Positions 17,024 to 27,356 of a stretch of 48,253 nt of DNA are shown piece after piece. The notes below the pieces were generated by a model that saw only the letters and a list, made by a program, of their open reading frames with translations, was not told the DNA's origin and made no database searches. This stretch comes from an uncultured Bacteroides sp. (GTDB lineage Bacteria; Bacteroidota; Bacteroidia; Bacteroidales; Bacteroidaceae), in assembly GCA_944322355.1 (NCBI GenBank), contig CALUOT010000014.1:1-48253 (forward strand), in the 5' to 3' direction. The number at the start of each line of letters is the position of its first letter. Positions within the stretch are counted from its first letter, which is position 1. Position numbers and translations under genes: made by a program.

Positions 17024-17053
17024 GTTTGAAAAGGCAGATTTATATTATCTTTG
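17021..17053 (+). promoter_or_regulatory. mscL promoter
   Basis: TTTG (17021-17024) and TATCTTTG (17046-17053) are 21 nt apart, the classical Bacteroidota spacing. The -33 box overlaps the T run of the preceding tRNA terminator. Confidence 0.7.
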
Positions 17054-17078
17054 CAGATATTAATAACTTCATGAAGGT

Positions 17079-17507
17079 ATGAAAAAGAGCACTTTATTGC
17101 AAGAATTTAAATCGTTTGCTTTAAAAGGCAATGTAGTGGACATGGCTGTCGGCGTTATCATCGGTAGTGCGTTCGGCAAAATTGTCTCTTCATTAGTAGC
17201 AGATATCATTATGCCTCCTATCGGTCTGCTGATTGGCGGAGTAAATTCCACTGACCTCAAGTGGGTTATGAAACCTGCTATAGTGGAAAATGGGGAAGAA
17301 GTAGCCGCTGCCGTCACATTAAATTATGGCAATTTCTTACAAGTAACATTCGACTTCCTGATCATTGCCTTTTCTATCTTTCTATTTGTTCGACTAATTT
17401 CGCGCCTCACTACCCGTAAAAAAACAGAAACGCCAGCGGCACCGCCTGCTCCTACCAAGGAAGAAATGTTGCTGACCGAGATCCGCGATTTGCTAAAAAG
17501 CAAATAA
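17079..17507 (+). CDS. mscL: Large-conductance mechanosensitive channel
   Basis: An inner-membrane emergency valve of 142 residues that opens under membrane tension during osmotic downshock. The N-terminal amphipathic helix ([20 protein letters not shown]) leads into TM1 with the pore-lining Gly/Ala pattern [24 protein letters not shown] periplasmic loop and TM2 ([17 protein letters not shown]) follow, then a cytoplasmic helix ending [15 protein letters not shown], the conserved C-terminal bundle. Length is normal for the family. The guaA promoter lies within its last codons. Confidence 0.97.
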   Translation: MKKSTLLQEFKSFALKGNVVDMAVGVIIGSAFGKIVSSLVADIIMPPIGLLIGGVNSTDLKWVMKPAIVENGEEVAAAVTLNYGNFLQVTFDFLIIAFSIFLFVRLISRLTTRKKTETPAAPPAPTKEEMLLTEIRDLLKSK

Positions 17508-17521
17508 ATGGTTATTTTTGC
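17490..17521 (+). promoter_or_regulatory. guaA promoter inside the end of mscL
   Basis: TTTG (17490-17493) and TATTTTTG (17514-17521) are 20 nt apart, a near-ideal match. The -33 box lies in the mscL coding sequence. The predicted leader is about 20 nt. Confidence 0.75.
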
Positions 17522-17548
17522 ACATTAATTAATCTATTAGAAAGTTAT

Positions 17549-19102
17549 ATGCAAGAAAAGATTATCATTCTCGACTTTGGTTCGCAGACAACGCAACTCA
17601 TCGGTCGCCGCATCCGTGAACTAAATGTCTATTGCGAAATTGTACCTTACAACAAATTCCCCAAAGATGACGACAGCGTAAAAGGAGTCATTCTATCGGG
17701 AAGCCCTTTCTCGGTGTATGACCAAAGCGCTTTCCGAATTGACTTAAGCGAAATCCGAGGAAAATACCCCATTCTTGGTATTTGTTACGGTGCCCAATTC
17801 ATTTCTTACAGTAATGGTGGAAAGGTAGAATCGGCCGGAACCCGTGAATACGGACGTGCTCATCTGAATACGTTTGCCAAAGACAATGTACTGTTTAAGG
17901 GCGTGCGCGAACATACGCAAGTGTGGATGAGTCATGGAGACACGATTACGGCCATTCCCGACAATTTCCAAATCATAGCCTCGACCGATAAAGTACAAAT
18001 AGCTGCTTATCAAATCAAGGGAGAGCAGGTATGGGGGGTACAGTTCCATCCGGAAGTATATCATAGCGAAGATGGAACGCAGCTTCTGAAAAACTTTGTA
18101 GTTGACGTATGTGGTTGCCATCAAAGTTGGAGCGCTTCTTCATTTGTAGATACCACGGTGGCTGAATTAAAAGAGCAGGTTGGTAACGACCGGGTCATTC
18201 TCGGACTGAGCGGTGGAGTAGATTCTTCCGTAGCAGCCGTATTGCTTCATCGGGCTATCGGTAAAAATCTGACCTGTATCTTTGTGGATCACGGCCTGCT
18301 GCGGAAGGATGAATTTAAGAATGTGTTGCATGACTACGAATACCTGGGACTGAATGTAATCGGAGTGGATGCCAGTGAAAAGTTCTTTAAAGACCTGGAA
18401 GGCGTGACCGATCCGGAAAAGAAGCGCAAAATCATCGGACGAGACTTTGTAGAAGTATTCAATGCTGAAGCACGTAAGATTACCGATGCTAAATGGTTGG
18501 CACAAGGTACCATCTACCCCGACCGCATCGAGAGTCTGAACATTACCGGCAAAACCATCAAGAGCCATCACAACGTGGGAGGCTTACCCGAAGAGATGCA
18601 CCTGCAACTGTGCGAACCGCTGAAATGGTTGTTCAAGGATGAAGTCCGCCGCGTGGGACGCGAGTTAGGCATCCCCGAACATCTCATCGGTCGTCATCCT
18701 TTCCCCGGTCCCGGATTGGCTGTACGTATTTTGGGAGACATTACCCGTGAAAAAGTACAAATCTTGCAAGAAGCTGATGACATCTTTATTCGTGGTTTGC
18801 GCGATTGGAAGACAACGGATGCTTCCGGTAAGGAAAGCAGCCTATACGAACAAGTATGGCAAGCCGGTGTAGTTTTGCTTCCTGTACAGTCGGTTGGAGT
18901 CATGGGCGATGAACGTACTTACGAACGTGCAGTAGCTTTGCGTGCCGTAACTTCTACCGATGCCATGACAGCCGACTGGGCCCATCTGCCTTATGAGTTC
19001 CTAGCCAAAGTGTCGAATGACATCATCAACAAGGTAAAAGGAGTGAACCGCGTCACCTATGACATCTCCTCCAAACCACCTTCGACCATCGAATGGGAGT
19101 AA
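17549..19102 (+). CDS. guaA: GMP synthase (glutamine-hydrolysing)
   Basis: Converts XMP to GMP using ATP and glutamine-derived ammonia; 517 residues. The N-terminal class I glutamine amidotransferase domain has the nucleophile Cys79 ([10 protein letters not shown]) and the His-Glu pair in GVQFHPE. The ATP pyrophosphatase domain has the PP-loop [10 protein letters not shown] near residue 220. The C-terminal dimerisation domain contains [15 protein letters not shown] and ends with the conserved KPPSTIEWE. The gene has its own promoter and terminator, so it is likely monocistronic. Confidence 0.98.
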   Translation: MQEKIIILDFGSQTTQLIGRRIRELNVYCEIVPYNKFPKDDDSVKGVILSGSPFSVYDQSAFRIDLSEIRGKYPILGICYGAQFISYSNGGKVESAGTREYGRAHLNTFAKDNVLFKGVREHTQVWMSHGDTITAIPDNFQIIASTDKVQIAAYQIKGEQVWGVQFHPEVYHSEDGTQLLKNFVVDVCGCHQSWSASSFVDTTVAELKEQVGNDRVILGLSGGVDSSVAAVLLHRAIGKNLTCIFVDHGLLRKDEFKNVLHDYEYLGLNVIGVDASEKFFKDLEGVTDPEKKRKIIGRDFVEVFNAEARKITDAKWLAQGTIYPDRIESLNITGKTIKSHHNVGGLPEEMHLQLCEPLKWLFKDEVRRVGRELGIPEHLIGRHPFPGPGLAVRILGDITREKVQILQEADDIFIRGLRDWKTTDASGKESSLYEQVWQAGVVLLPVQSVGVMGDERTYERAVALRAVTSTDAMTADWAHLPYEFLAKVSNDIINKVKGVNRVTYDISSKPPSTIEWE

Positions 19103-19130
19103 AATCCTACGTTTTAAAACCTTATTTTCA

Positions 19131-19165
19131 ATAGCCTCAACTCCGAAAGAGTTGGGGCTATCTTA
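19131..19165 (+). terminator. guaA terminator
   Basis: ATAGCCTCAACTC (19131-19143) pairs with GAGTTGGGGCTAT (19149-19161), with one G-T wobble and a CGAAA loop. The sequence continues CTTATT. Confidence 0.8.
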
Positions 19166-19270
19166 TTCATTATCATATAGTATAACGCGAATTCGATATA
19201 AGTATCCTATACACTCCTGCGTTAATCAAGACTATCCCGCTGCTTTCACGTCCCTTTCGTGCTACCCCAG

Positions 19271-19405
19271 TTCTCCCTTTGCGCTACCTTGATATTGTCT
19301 CTAAGCCTTAGAGTGAATGCCTCTAAGCCTTAGAGTGAGTGTCTCTAAGCCTTGGAGCGAATGTCTCTAAGCCTTGGAATATATATCGAGATAGCGCAGA
19401 AGGAG
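19271..19405. repeat. Four-unit 22-bp palindrome array flanked by inverted arms
   Basis: The 15-bp cores CTCTAAGCCTTAGAG (19299-19313 and 19321-19335), CTCTAAGCCTTGGAG (19343-19357) and CTCTAAGCCTTGGAA (19365-19379) lie on an exact 22-bp grid. The first two are perfect 7-1-7 palindromes. The array is bracketed by imperfect inverted arms: 19271-19297 (containing TTTGCGCTACCTTGATAT) and 19379-19405 (containing ATATCGAGATAGCGCAGAAG), matching at about 20 of 27 positions. Confidence 0.8.
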
Positions 19406-19662
19406 GACCAAAGCAGTGAAAAACATATTCAAAAACAAAAATCACAATAGAATTCATCTTATAAAAAACATAGCAAGTCAAATCATTCATATAGTTCATT
19501 AGATCTTAACCAATATAATAATTTAAAATATAATACACTATAAACAATAACAAAAAGAAAGATAATAATCAATTTTACTATCAAATAGAAATATTCAAAT
19601 TCAACAGAATATTTTTCTCACATTATTTAGCCGACGAATAGCACATATTGAAATATATTTCA

Positions 19663-19670
19663 TAATTTTG
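19663..19670 (+). promoter_or_regulatory. -7 box of the gltBD-asnB operon
   Basis: TAATTTTG fits TAnnTTTG. The expected -33 position has no TTTG, consistent with a promoter that needs an activator. The leader would be about 50 nt. Confidence 0.5.
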
Positions 19671-19725
19671 CAAGCAAATAGAAAGCAATTTGCAGATATA
19701 AACATTAAAAAGAAACAACCAGCAA

Positions 19726-22700
19726 ATGAAAGAGGAGTTTTTTATCAAGATGAAAAGCAAAATTGATGTACAAAATCAGCAGTCCAATGCAAGCCTCTAT
19801 GATGCAGCAAACGAACACGACGCTTGCGGAGTAGGCATGATCGTTGACATCCACGGGAACAAATCGCATGAATTGGTTGACTCTGCCCTACGAGTCCTGG
19901 AGAACATGAAACACAGAGGAGCTGAAGGTGCCGATAACAAGACGGGTGACGGAGCAGGAATCATGCTGCAAATACCTCATGAATTTATCTTATTACAAGG
20001 TATTCCCGTACCGGAAAAAGGAAAATACGGAACCGGTCTCGTCTTCCTGCCGAAAGAGAAACAGGAACAGGATGCCATTTTAAGCATTATCATAGAAGAA
20101 GTGGAGCGTGAAGGACTGACACTGATGCACCTGCGCACCGTACCCGTCAACTCAAGTGTACTGGGAAAAAGCGCACTAGAAACAGAACCGGACATCAAAC
20201 AGTTGTTCATTACCGGTAACCCGGCGAAGGGGAACCTGGACCGTACGCTCTACATTATCCGCAAAAAGATTGAGAAACGAGTTCACCATAAAGACTTTTA
20301 CATCGTATCCCTGTCGAGCAAGAACATTATATATAAAGGTATGTTGTCGTCTACTCAGGTTCGTGAATACTTCACAGACTTGACACAACCCTATTTCACC
20401 AGTGGACTGGCTATCGTACACTCTCGTTTCAGTACCAACACTTTCCCGACTTGGAGCTTGGCACAACCTTTCCGTTTGCTGGCTCATAATGGCGAAATCA
20501 ATACTATCCGGGGAAACAGAGGTTGGATGGAAGCACGCGAAAGCGTACTTTCAACCCCGGAATTAGGTCACGTAAAAGATATTCGTCCCATCATACAACC
20601 TAACATGAGTGACAGTGCTTCCTTAGACAACGTGTTGGAATTCTTTGTCATGTCCGGATTGAGCCTCCCCCATGCCATGGCCATGCTCGTGCCGGAGTCA
20701 TTCAACGACAAAAACCCGATTAGCGAAGACCTGAAAGCCTTCTACGAATACCATTCCATCCTGATGGAACCTTGGGATGGTCCGGCTGCTCTGCTTTTCA
20801 GTGACGGGCGTTATGCAGGAGGCATGCTCGACCGTAACGGCCTGCGTCCGGCTCGTTATCTCATTACGCATAACGACATCATGGTCGTGGCCAGTGAAGC
20901 AGGTGTTATCAACTTCGAACCGGAAACCATCAAAGAAAAAGGACGTTTGCAACCGGGAAAGATTTTACTTGTTGATACGCAAGAAGGGAAAATATATTAT
21001 GACGGCGAACTGAAAGAGCAATTGGCCACGGCCAAGCCCTATCGCCAATGGTTATCGGCCAACCGCATTGAGCTGCACACCTTGAAAAGCGGGCGAAAAG
21101 TGGAGCATACCGTCAATGATTACGAACGGAAGTTGCGTGCCTTCGGCTATACACGCGAGGATGTAGAGCGAATCATCACCCCCATGTGTACCTCCGGAGC
21201 CGAGCCTACGGCCTCTATGGGCAATGACACACCCTTGGCTATACTTTCCGAGAAGCCTCAGCTATTGTTCAACTATTTCCGCCAACAATTTGCTCAAGTA
21301 ACGAACCCGGCCATTGACCCTATCCGTGAAGAGCTGGTGATGTCACTCATCGAATACATCGGAGCTGTCGGGACAAATATTCTGATGCCAAACGAAAGCC
21401 ATTGTAAAATGGTACGTCTACCTCATCCGATTCTGAACAACACCAGTCTCGACATTTTGTGCAACATACGCTACAAAGGCTTTAATACCATCAAACTACC
21501 CATGTTGTTCGAAACGGCACGAGGCAAGGCCGGCTTACAGGAAGCTCTGGCCGAGTTATGCAAGAATGCCGAACAGGCCGTGATAGACGGAGCTAACTAT
21601 ATTATCCTGTCCGACCGAGATATTGATGCGACTCATGCCGCCATTCCCTCCTTGTTGGCCATCAGTGCCGTACACCATCATCTGATAGCCGTACAAAAGC
21701 GGGTGCAAACCGCCTTGATTGTAGAAAGCGGCGAAATACGTGAGGTGATGCATGCAGCGCTGTTGTTAGGCTACGGGGCAAGTGCCATTTGTCCGTACAT
21801 GGCCTTTGCCGTACTGGATGAATTGGTCAAAAAAGGCGATATCCAAATGAATTATGAGACAGCAGAAAAGAACTATATCAAAGCCATCTGCAAAGGATTG
21901 TTCAAAATCATGAGCAAGATGGGTATCAGCACCATCCGTTCATACAGGGGAGCCAAAATATTCGAAGCTGTCGGTTTAAGCGAAGAATTGCTTAAAGCCT
22001 ACTTCGGAACTGCCACCTCATCCATTGGCGGCATCAGGCTCGAAGAAATTGCCAAAGACTATATACGTTTCCACGATGAGGGTTTTGCTACGAGTGAAGT
22101 ACAACCCCTACTTCCCTACACGGGACAAATGTCCTATCGCAAAGACGGAGAAAAACATGCATGGAATCCGGAAACTATCAGTGCGCTGCAATTAGCCACC
22201 CGTTTAGAGAGTTATAGCAAATTTAAGGAATTCACCCACAGCGTAGATGAAAAAGAAAGCCCCATCTTTCTACGTGATTTCTTCCGCTTTAAACGGAATC
22301 CCATCCCTATCGAACAAGTGGAGCCTGTGGAAGAGATTGTAAAGCACTTTGTCACAGGGGCTATGTCTTTCGGCTCCATTAGTAAAGAAGCTCACGAAGC
22401 AATGGCTTTGGCCATGAACGAACTGGGTACACGGAGCAATACCGGTGAGGGGGGAGAGGACAACGCCCGTTTCCATGAGACTTTCGAAGGCATCTCCTTA
22501 TCCAGCAAGACTAAGCAAGTGGCTTCGGGACGCTTTGGAGTAACTACCGAATACCTGGTCAATGCACAGGAGATACAAATTAAAGTAGCACAGGGTGCCA
22601 AACCGGGCGAAGGTGGTCAGTTACCCGGGTTTAAAGTAAATGACATCATTGCCAAAACACGTCATTCCATTCCGGGTATCTCCTTGATTTCACCCCCACC

Positions 22701-24249
22701 CCACCATGACATTTATTCCATTGAGGATTTGGCCCAACTCATCTTCGACCTAAAAAATGTCAATCCACGTGCAGCAATTAGTGTCAAATTGGTGGCAGAG
22801 AGTGGCATCGGAACCATAGCAGCAGGTGTAGCAAAAGCCAAAGCCGACCTCATCGTAATTTCGGGTGTAGAAGGAGGTACAGGAGCTTCGCCTGCATCCT
22901 CTATCCGCTATGCAGGAATTTCTCCCGAAATCGGACTTAGCGAAACGCAACAAACCTTAGTATTAAACGGATTGCGAGGACAAGTACGATTGCAAACAGA
23001 TGGTCAGCTTAAAACCGGACATGACGTCATTAGCATGGCTTTACTAGGAGCCGAAGAGTTTGGATTTGGAACAGCTATTCTGATTGTTTTGGGATGTGTA
23101 ATGATGCGTAAATGCCATTCTAACACCTGCCCGGTGGGAGTGGCCACTCAAGATCCACAATTGCGTCAACACTTCAGAGGACATTACAAATACATCGTGA
23201 ACTATTTCCGTTTTCTGGCACAGGAAGTACGAGAGTATTTGGCTGAAATGGGGTTCACCCACTTATCGGACATCATAGGACGTACCGACTTGATAGAAAT
23301 CAAACAAGCTGAGACAGGAAGTAAGGCCACTCTATTAGATTTCAGCCGCATCCTGCATAAAATAAATAATGACAGTGCATTGCATCACACATGCGAACAA
23401 AAACACGATATTGAACAAGTGAAAGATGTTGCCATACTGGCCGCTGCACAAGATGCACTACTTCAACGCAAAGAAGTTTCTTTGGAATATGCCATAGGCA
23501 ATACGGACCGTTCCGTTGGTGCCATGTTGTCGGGAGCAGTAGCCTCCCGCTATGGAAACGAAGGACTTCCGGATGACACCATACGCATCAAATTTAAAGG
23601 TTCGGCCGGACAGAGTTTCGGAGCATTCTTGGCTCACGGCATCAGCTTCAAGCTAGAAGGAGAAGCCAATGACTATCTAGGCAAGGGACTCAGTGGTGGA
23701 CATATTTCGGTGTTGCCTCCTGTCAGGAGCAATTTCGAAGCCGAACAAAATACCATCGTCGGCAATACACTGCTTTATGGGGCTACGAGTGGCGAGGTGT
23801 ACATCAACGGACGTGCAGGTGAACGATTCGCCGTACGAAATTCAGGTGCCATAGCCGTTGTAGAAGGTGTAGGCGACCATTGTTGTGAATACATGACAGG
23901 AGGACGGGTAGTCGTACTGGGCAGTACAGGACGTAACTTCGCAGCCGGCATGAGCGGAGGAGTAGCCTATGTGTGGGATAAAGACCATACTTTCGATTAC
24001 TTCTGCAATATGGAAATGGTGGAGCTATCCCTACTGGAAGACGCCACAGCACGCAAAGAGCTGCACGAACTTGTCCGACAACATTATCTGTACACCGGAT
24101 CCAAACTGGCTCGAACCATGCTCGACAACTGGGCACGCTACATCGAGGACTTCATCCAGGTGACTCCTATCGAATACAAAAAGGTGTTGGCCGAAGAACA
24201 AATGCGCAAGCTGCAACAAAAGATTGCAGAAGTTCAACGAGACTATTAA
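19726..24249 (+). CDS. gltB: Glutamate synthase, large subunit
   Basis: The large subunit of the glutamine:2-oxoglutarate amidotransferase, 1507 residues, full length. Domains in order: Ntn-type amidotransferase with the nucleophile Cys34 (HDACGVGMIV) behind a short propeptide; central domain; FMN-binding synthase domain with the 3Fe-4S cluster cysteines in CVMMRKCHSNTCPVG; and the C-terminal GXGXG beta-helix (GAVASRYGNEG to the glycine-rich repeats). Together with GltD it makes glutamate in the GS-GOGAT ammonium-assimilation route. The start may be ATG 19726 or ATG 19750; either leaves a propeptide before the cysteine. gltD follows after 29 bp. Confidence 0.97.
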   Translation: MKEEFFIKMKSKIDVQNQQSNASLYDAANEHDACGVGMIVDIHGNKSHELVDSALRVLENMKHRGAEGADNKTGDGAGIMLQIPHEFILLQGIPVPEKGKYGTGLVFLPKEKQEQDAILSIIIEEVEREGLTLMHLRTVPVNSSVLGKSALETEPDIKQLFITGNPAKGNLDRTLYIIRKKIEKRVHHKDFYIVSLSSKNIIYKGMLSSTQVREYFTDLTQPYFTSGLAIVHSRFSTNTFPTWSLAQPFRLLAHNGEINTIRGNRGWMEARESVLSTPELGHVKDIRPIIQPNMSDSASLDNVLEFFVMSGLSLPHAMAMLVPESFNDKNPISEDLKAFYEYHSILMEPWDGPAALLFSDGRYAGGMLDRNGLRPARYLITHNDIMVVASEAGVINFEPETIKEKGRLQPGKILLVDTQEGKIYYDGELKEQLATAKPYRQWLSANRIELHTLKSGRKVEHTVNDYERKLRAFGYTREDVERIITPMCTSGAEPTASMGNDTPLAILSEKPQLLFNYFRQQFAQVTNPAIDPIREELVMSLIEYIGAVGTNILMPNESHCKMVRLPHPILNNTSLDILCNIRYKGFNTIKLPMLFETARGKAGLQEALAELCKNAEQAVIDGANYIILSDRDIDATHAAIPSLLAISAVHHHLIAVQKRVQTALIVESGEIREVMHAALLLGYGASAICPYMAFAVLDELVKKGDIQMNYETAEKNYIKAICKGLFKIMSKMGISTIRSYRGAKIFEAVGLSEELLKAYFGTATSSIGGIRLEEIAKDYIRFHDEGFATSEVQPLLPYTGQMSYRKDGEKHAWNPETISALQLATRLESYSKFKEFTHSVDEKESPIFLRDFFRFKRNPIPIEQVEPVEEIVKHFVTGAMSFGSISKEAHEAMALAMNELGTRSNTGEGGEDNARFHETFEGISLSSKTKQVASGRFGVTTEYLVNAQEIQIKVAQGAKPGEGGQLPGFKVNDIIAKTRHSIPGISLISPPPHHDIYSIEDLAQLIFDLKNVNPRAAISVKLVAESGIGTIAAGVAKAKADLIVISGVEGGTGASPASSIRYAGISPEIGLSETQQTLVLNGLRGQVRLQTDGQLKTGHDVISMALLGAEEFGFGTAILIVLGCVMMRKCHSNTCPVGVATQDPQLRQHFRGHYKYIVNYFRFLAQEVREYLAEMGFTHLSDIIGRTDLIEIKQAETGSKATLLDFSRILHKINNDSALHHTCEQKHDIEQVKDVAILAAAQDALLQRKEVSLEYAIGNTDRSVGAMLSGAVASRYGNEGLPDDTIRIKFKGSAGQSFGAFLAHGISFKLEGEANDYLGKGLSGGHISVLPPVRSNFEAEQNTIVGNTLLYGATSGEVYINGRAGERFAVRNSGAIAVVEGVGDHCCEYMTGGRVVVLGSTGRNFAAGMSGGVAYVWDKDHTFDYFCNMEMVELSLLEDATARKELHELVRQHYLYTGSKLARTMLDNWARYIEDFIQVTPIEYKKVLAEEQMRKLQQKIAEVQRDY

Positions 24250-24278
24250 CCAATTAAAAGAATCTTCATCACTATATT

Positions 24279-25628
24279 ATGGGAAATCCGAAAGCATTCC
24301 TCAGCATACCCCGGCAAGAAGCCGGATACAGACCGATACACGACCGTATCAATGACTTCAGCGAAGTTGAACAAACCCTCAATACGAGCGACCGGAAGCA
24401 ACAGGCTTCGCGGTGCATGGATTGTGGCGTGCCCTTCTGCCATTGGGCCTGTCCATTAGGAAACCGGCCTCCCGAATTTCAGGATGCCATGTATCGAGGA
24501 AAATGGGAAATGGCCTATCAGATATTGGCACAGACCAACGACTTTCCCGAGTTCACAGGACGAATCTGCCCGGCTTTATGCGAAAAGGCTTGTGTGCTGA
24601 AACTGAGTATTGATGCACCCGTTACTATAAGAGAAGACGAAGCCGCCGTCATAGAAGCTGCCTTTCGGGAAGGCTACATTCGCCCCCGAAGTTATAAACG
24701 AAATGGCAAAAAAGTAGCTATCATCGGCTCTGGGCCTGCCGGATTGGCCGCAGCCAATCAGTTGAATCAACGCGGATATACAGTGACCGTGTTCGAGAAA
24801 CTCGAATACATCGGCGGGTTGCTCCGCTTCGGTATACCGAACTTCAAGTTGAGCAAACCTATCATCGACCGTCGCATACGAATCATGGAGCAAGAAGGCA
24901 TTACCTTCAGCCCACAGACGGAAGTAGACCTCAATCATCTGCCCGAAGGATTCGATGCTTATTGCATCTGCACCGGAGCCCCTCAGGCACGAGACCTCGA
25001 CATACCCGGAAGAGAACTGAAAGGTATCCACTTTGCCATGGAAATGCTAGCCCAACAGAACCGCATCGTGATGGGACAGACACCCTCTCGCGAAGACCGC
25101 ATCTCCGCCAAGGGAAAACACGTGCTTGTCATTGGTGGAGGAGATACGGGAAGCGACTGCATCGGCACGAGCAACCGACAACAAGCAGCCAGCGTCACCC
25201 AGATAGAAATCATGCCACAGCCTCCCGTAGGATACAATCCGGCCACCCCTTGGCCTCAGTGGCCTCAAGTGCTACGCACCAGCAGCAGCCATGAAGAAGG
25301 ATGCATCCGACGTTGGAGTTTGGTTTCCAACCGCTTCATAGGTAAAAATGGACATGTATCCGGGGTGGAAGTAGAAGAAGTGGAATGGATATCCAGTACC
25401 GATGGAGGTCGCCCCACCATGCGCCCGACGGGCAAGAAGGAAATCATAAAAGCCGACTTAGTGTTATTGGCCATGGGATTCCTCAAACCAGAGCATCCCC
25501 AACTCCCAGCCAATGCCTTCCTGGCAGGCGACGCAGCCACAGGAGCCAGTCTGGTAGTGAAATGCATAGCCGGTGGAAGAAAAGCAGCAGAAGACATCGA
25601 CCGGTATCTCAGTCAATCAACCAAATAA
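24279..25628 (+). CDS. gltD: Glutamate synthase, small subunit
   Basis: Supplies electrons from NAD(P)H to GltB; 449 residues. The N-terminal Fe-S domain has the cysteine pattern CMDCGVPFCHWACPLGN plus CPALCEKAC for two 4Fe-4S clusters. It is followed by the FAD-binding GxGxxG (VAIIGSGPAGLAAANQL) and the NAD(P)H-binding VLVIGGGDTGSDCIG, and ends with the FAD-contacting FLAGDAATGASLVV. It lies between gltB and asnB with short gaps, so the three are very probably one operon. Confidence 0.97.
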   Translation: MGNPKAFLSIPRQEAGYRPIHDRINDFSEVEQTLNTSDRKQQASRCMDCGVPFCHWACPLGNRPPEFQDAMYRGKWEMAYQILAQTNDFPEFTGRICPALCEKACVLKLSIDAPVTIREDEAAVIEAAFREGYIRPRSYKRNGKKVAIIGSGPAGLAAANQLNQRGYTVTVFEKLEYIGGLLRFGIPNFKLSKPIIDRRIRIMEQEGITFSPQTEVDLNHLPEGFDAYCICTGAPQARDLDIPGRELKGIHFAMEMLAQQNRIVMGQTPSREDRISAKGKHVLVIGGGDTGSDCIGTSNRQQAASVTQIEIMPQPPVGYNPATPWPQWPQVLRTSSSHEEGCIRRWSLVSNRFIGKNGHVSGVEVEEVEWISSTDGGRPTMRPTGKKEIIKADLVLLAMGFLKPEHPQLPANAFLAGDAATGASLVVKCIAGGRKAAEDIDRYLSQSTK

Positions 25629-25659
25629 TTCATCATCAACCCTTAAAAAACCTACAATT

Positions 25660-27324
25660 ATGTGTGGAATTACAGCCATCTTCCAGATAAAAAAGCAAAC
25701 TAAAGAATGGAGAGAAAAAGCCCTGGCCATGTCCAAGAAAATTCGCCACCGGGGCCCGGATTGGAGTGGCATCTATGCCGGAGGCTCGGCCATACTGGCT
25801 CACGAACGCCTCTCCATCGTAGATCCGGGAAGTGGACGCCAACCTCTCTACTCACCCGACCGGAAACAAATACTTGCCGTCAATGGAGAGATATACAATC
25901 ATCGGGACATCCGCAAGACTTACGAAGGGAAATATCCCTTTCAGACAGGCAGTGATTGTGAAGTCATTTTAGCCCTCTATAGGGAAAAAGGCATCCATTT
26001 TCTGGAAGACTTGAACGGGATATTCGCATTCGCCCTTTACGATGAAGAGAAAGATGAATACCTCATTGCCCGTGACCCTATCGGCGTAATTCCACTTTAT
26101 ATAGGCTTCGATGCCGATGGTACGGTATATTGTGCCAGTGAGCTGAAAGCACTCGAAGGGTTTTGCGAACGATATGAACCTTTTCTGCCCGGGCATTATT
26201 ATTGGAGTCGTGAAGGGAAAATGACCCGTTGGTATCAACGCGATTGGACAGACTATGAAACCGTAAAGGACAACCCGGCTTCGCACGCCCAACTACGTCA
26301 GGCACTGGAGGAAGCCGTCCGACGCCAACTGATGTGCGATGTGCCTTATGGAGTGCTGCTCTCCGGCGGGCTGGACAGCTCCATCATATCGGCTGTGGCC
26401 AAGCTCTATGCAGCCCGACGAGTGGAAACCGACGGAAGTAAAGCCGCCTGGTGGCCCCAACTGCACTCCTTTGCCATCGGCCTGAAAGGAGCTCCCGACT
26501 TGCAAAAGGCACGCGAAGTGGCCGAACACATCGGTAGTGTCCATCACGAAATCCACTATACGCTACAGGAAGGACTGGATGCCATACGGGATGTCATTTA
26601 CTACATCGAGACCTACGATGTAACCACCGTACGCGCTTCTACCCCCATGTATCTGTTGGCAAGAGTCATCAAAAGCATGGGCATCAAGATGGTACTTAGT
26701 GGTGAAGGAGCCGACGAAGTATTCGGTGGCTATCTTTACTTCCACAAAGCGCCTAACGCGCAAGCCTTTCATGAAGAAACCGTGCGCAAGTTGTCCAAGC
26801 TCCATCTTTATGACTGCCTGCGTGCCAACAAATCATTGGCAGCCTGGGGAGTAGAAGGGCGTGTACCATTCCTCGACAAAGAGTTTCTCGATGTAGCTAT
26901 GCGTCTTAATCCTTCTGCCAAGATGTGCCCCGGGAAAACCATCGAAAAGAAAATCTTACGCGAAGCCTTTGCCGACTTATTGCCCGACAGCGTAGCCTGG
27001 CGGCAAAAAGAACAATTCAGCGACGGCGTAGGATATAGCTGGATCGACACATTACGAGAGATGACTTCCCAAGCCGTGAGCGATGAGCAGATGGCCGATG
27101 CTGCCCGTCGCTTCCCCATCCACACCCCGATGAACAAAGAAGAATACTACTACCGGAGCATCTTCGAAGAATACTTCCCCAGCGAAAGCGCCGCCCGCAG
27201 TGTGCCCAGTGTACCCAGCGTAGCTTGCTCTACGGCCGAGGCGCTTGCATGGGATGCTTCCTTCCAAGGGAAAAATGAACCCAGCGGACGTGCCGTAGCA
27301 GGGGTACATGAAGAGGCTTATTGA
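25660..27324 (+). CDS. asnB: Asparagine synthase B (glutamine-hydrolysing)
   Basis: Makes asparagine from aspartate, ATP and glutamine; 554 residues, the length of E. coli AsnB. The start is fixed by the amidotransferase nucleophile: MCG puts Cys2 at the mature N-terminus. The glutaminase domain contains HRGPDWSG and LAVNGEIYNH. The synthetase domain has the PP-loop LLSGGLDSSIIS and LSGEGADEVFGGY. The C-terminal tail (SVACSTAEALAWD, SGRAV) matches the usual AsnB ending. An upstream in-frame start inside gltD is not credible. Its place behind gltBD groups glutamate and asparagine synthesis under nitrogen control. Confidence 0.97.
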   Translation: MCGITAIFQIKKQTKEWREKALAMSKKIRHRGPDWSGIYAGGSAILAHERLSIVDPGSGRQPLYSPDRKQILAVNGEIYNHRDIRKTYEGKYPFQTGSDCEVILALYREKGIHFLEDLNGIFAFALYDEEKDEYLIARDPIGVIPLYIGFDADGTVYCASELKALEGFCERYEPFLPGHYYWSREGKMTRWYQRDWTDYETVKDNPASHAQLRQALEEAVRRQLMCDVPYGVLLSGGLDSSIISAVAKLYAARRVETDGSKAAWWPQLHSFAIGLKGAPDLQKAREVAEHIGSVHHEIHYTLQEGLDAIRDVIYYIETYDVTTVRASTPMYLLARVIKSMGIKMVLSGEGADEVFGGYLYFHKAPNAQAFHEETVRKLSKLHLYDCLRANKSLAAWGVEGRVPFLDKEFLDVAMRLNPSAKMCPGKTIEKKILREAFADLLPDSVAWRQKEQFSDGVGYSWIDTLREMTSQAVSDEQMADAARRFPIHTPMNKEEYYYRSIFEEYFPSESAARSVPSVPSVACSTAEALAWDASFQGKNEPSGRAVAGVHEEAY

Positions 27325-27356
27325 CCCTGCTATGCACCCTGAACTCCATCCGGACG

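Larger units (their letters stand above)
19103..19725. other. Intergenic spacer between guaA and gltB
   Basis: 623 bp. It holds the guaA terminator (19131-19165), small palindromes near 19188 (CGAATTCG), and a 22-bp palindrome array bracketed by inverted arms (19271-19405). A strongly A+T-rich stretch of about 240 bp follows, then the gltB -7 box. The A+T-rich part may hold nitrogen-responsive regulatory sites but I recognise none. Confidence 0.7.

Noticed and set aside
27181-27324. Unusual low-complexity tail of AsnB
   Set aside because: The ending with VACSTAEAL and SGRAV matches the normal C-terminus of E. coli-type AsnB, and the total length of 554 is standard.
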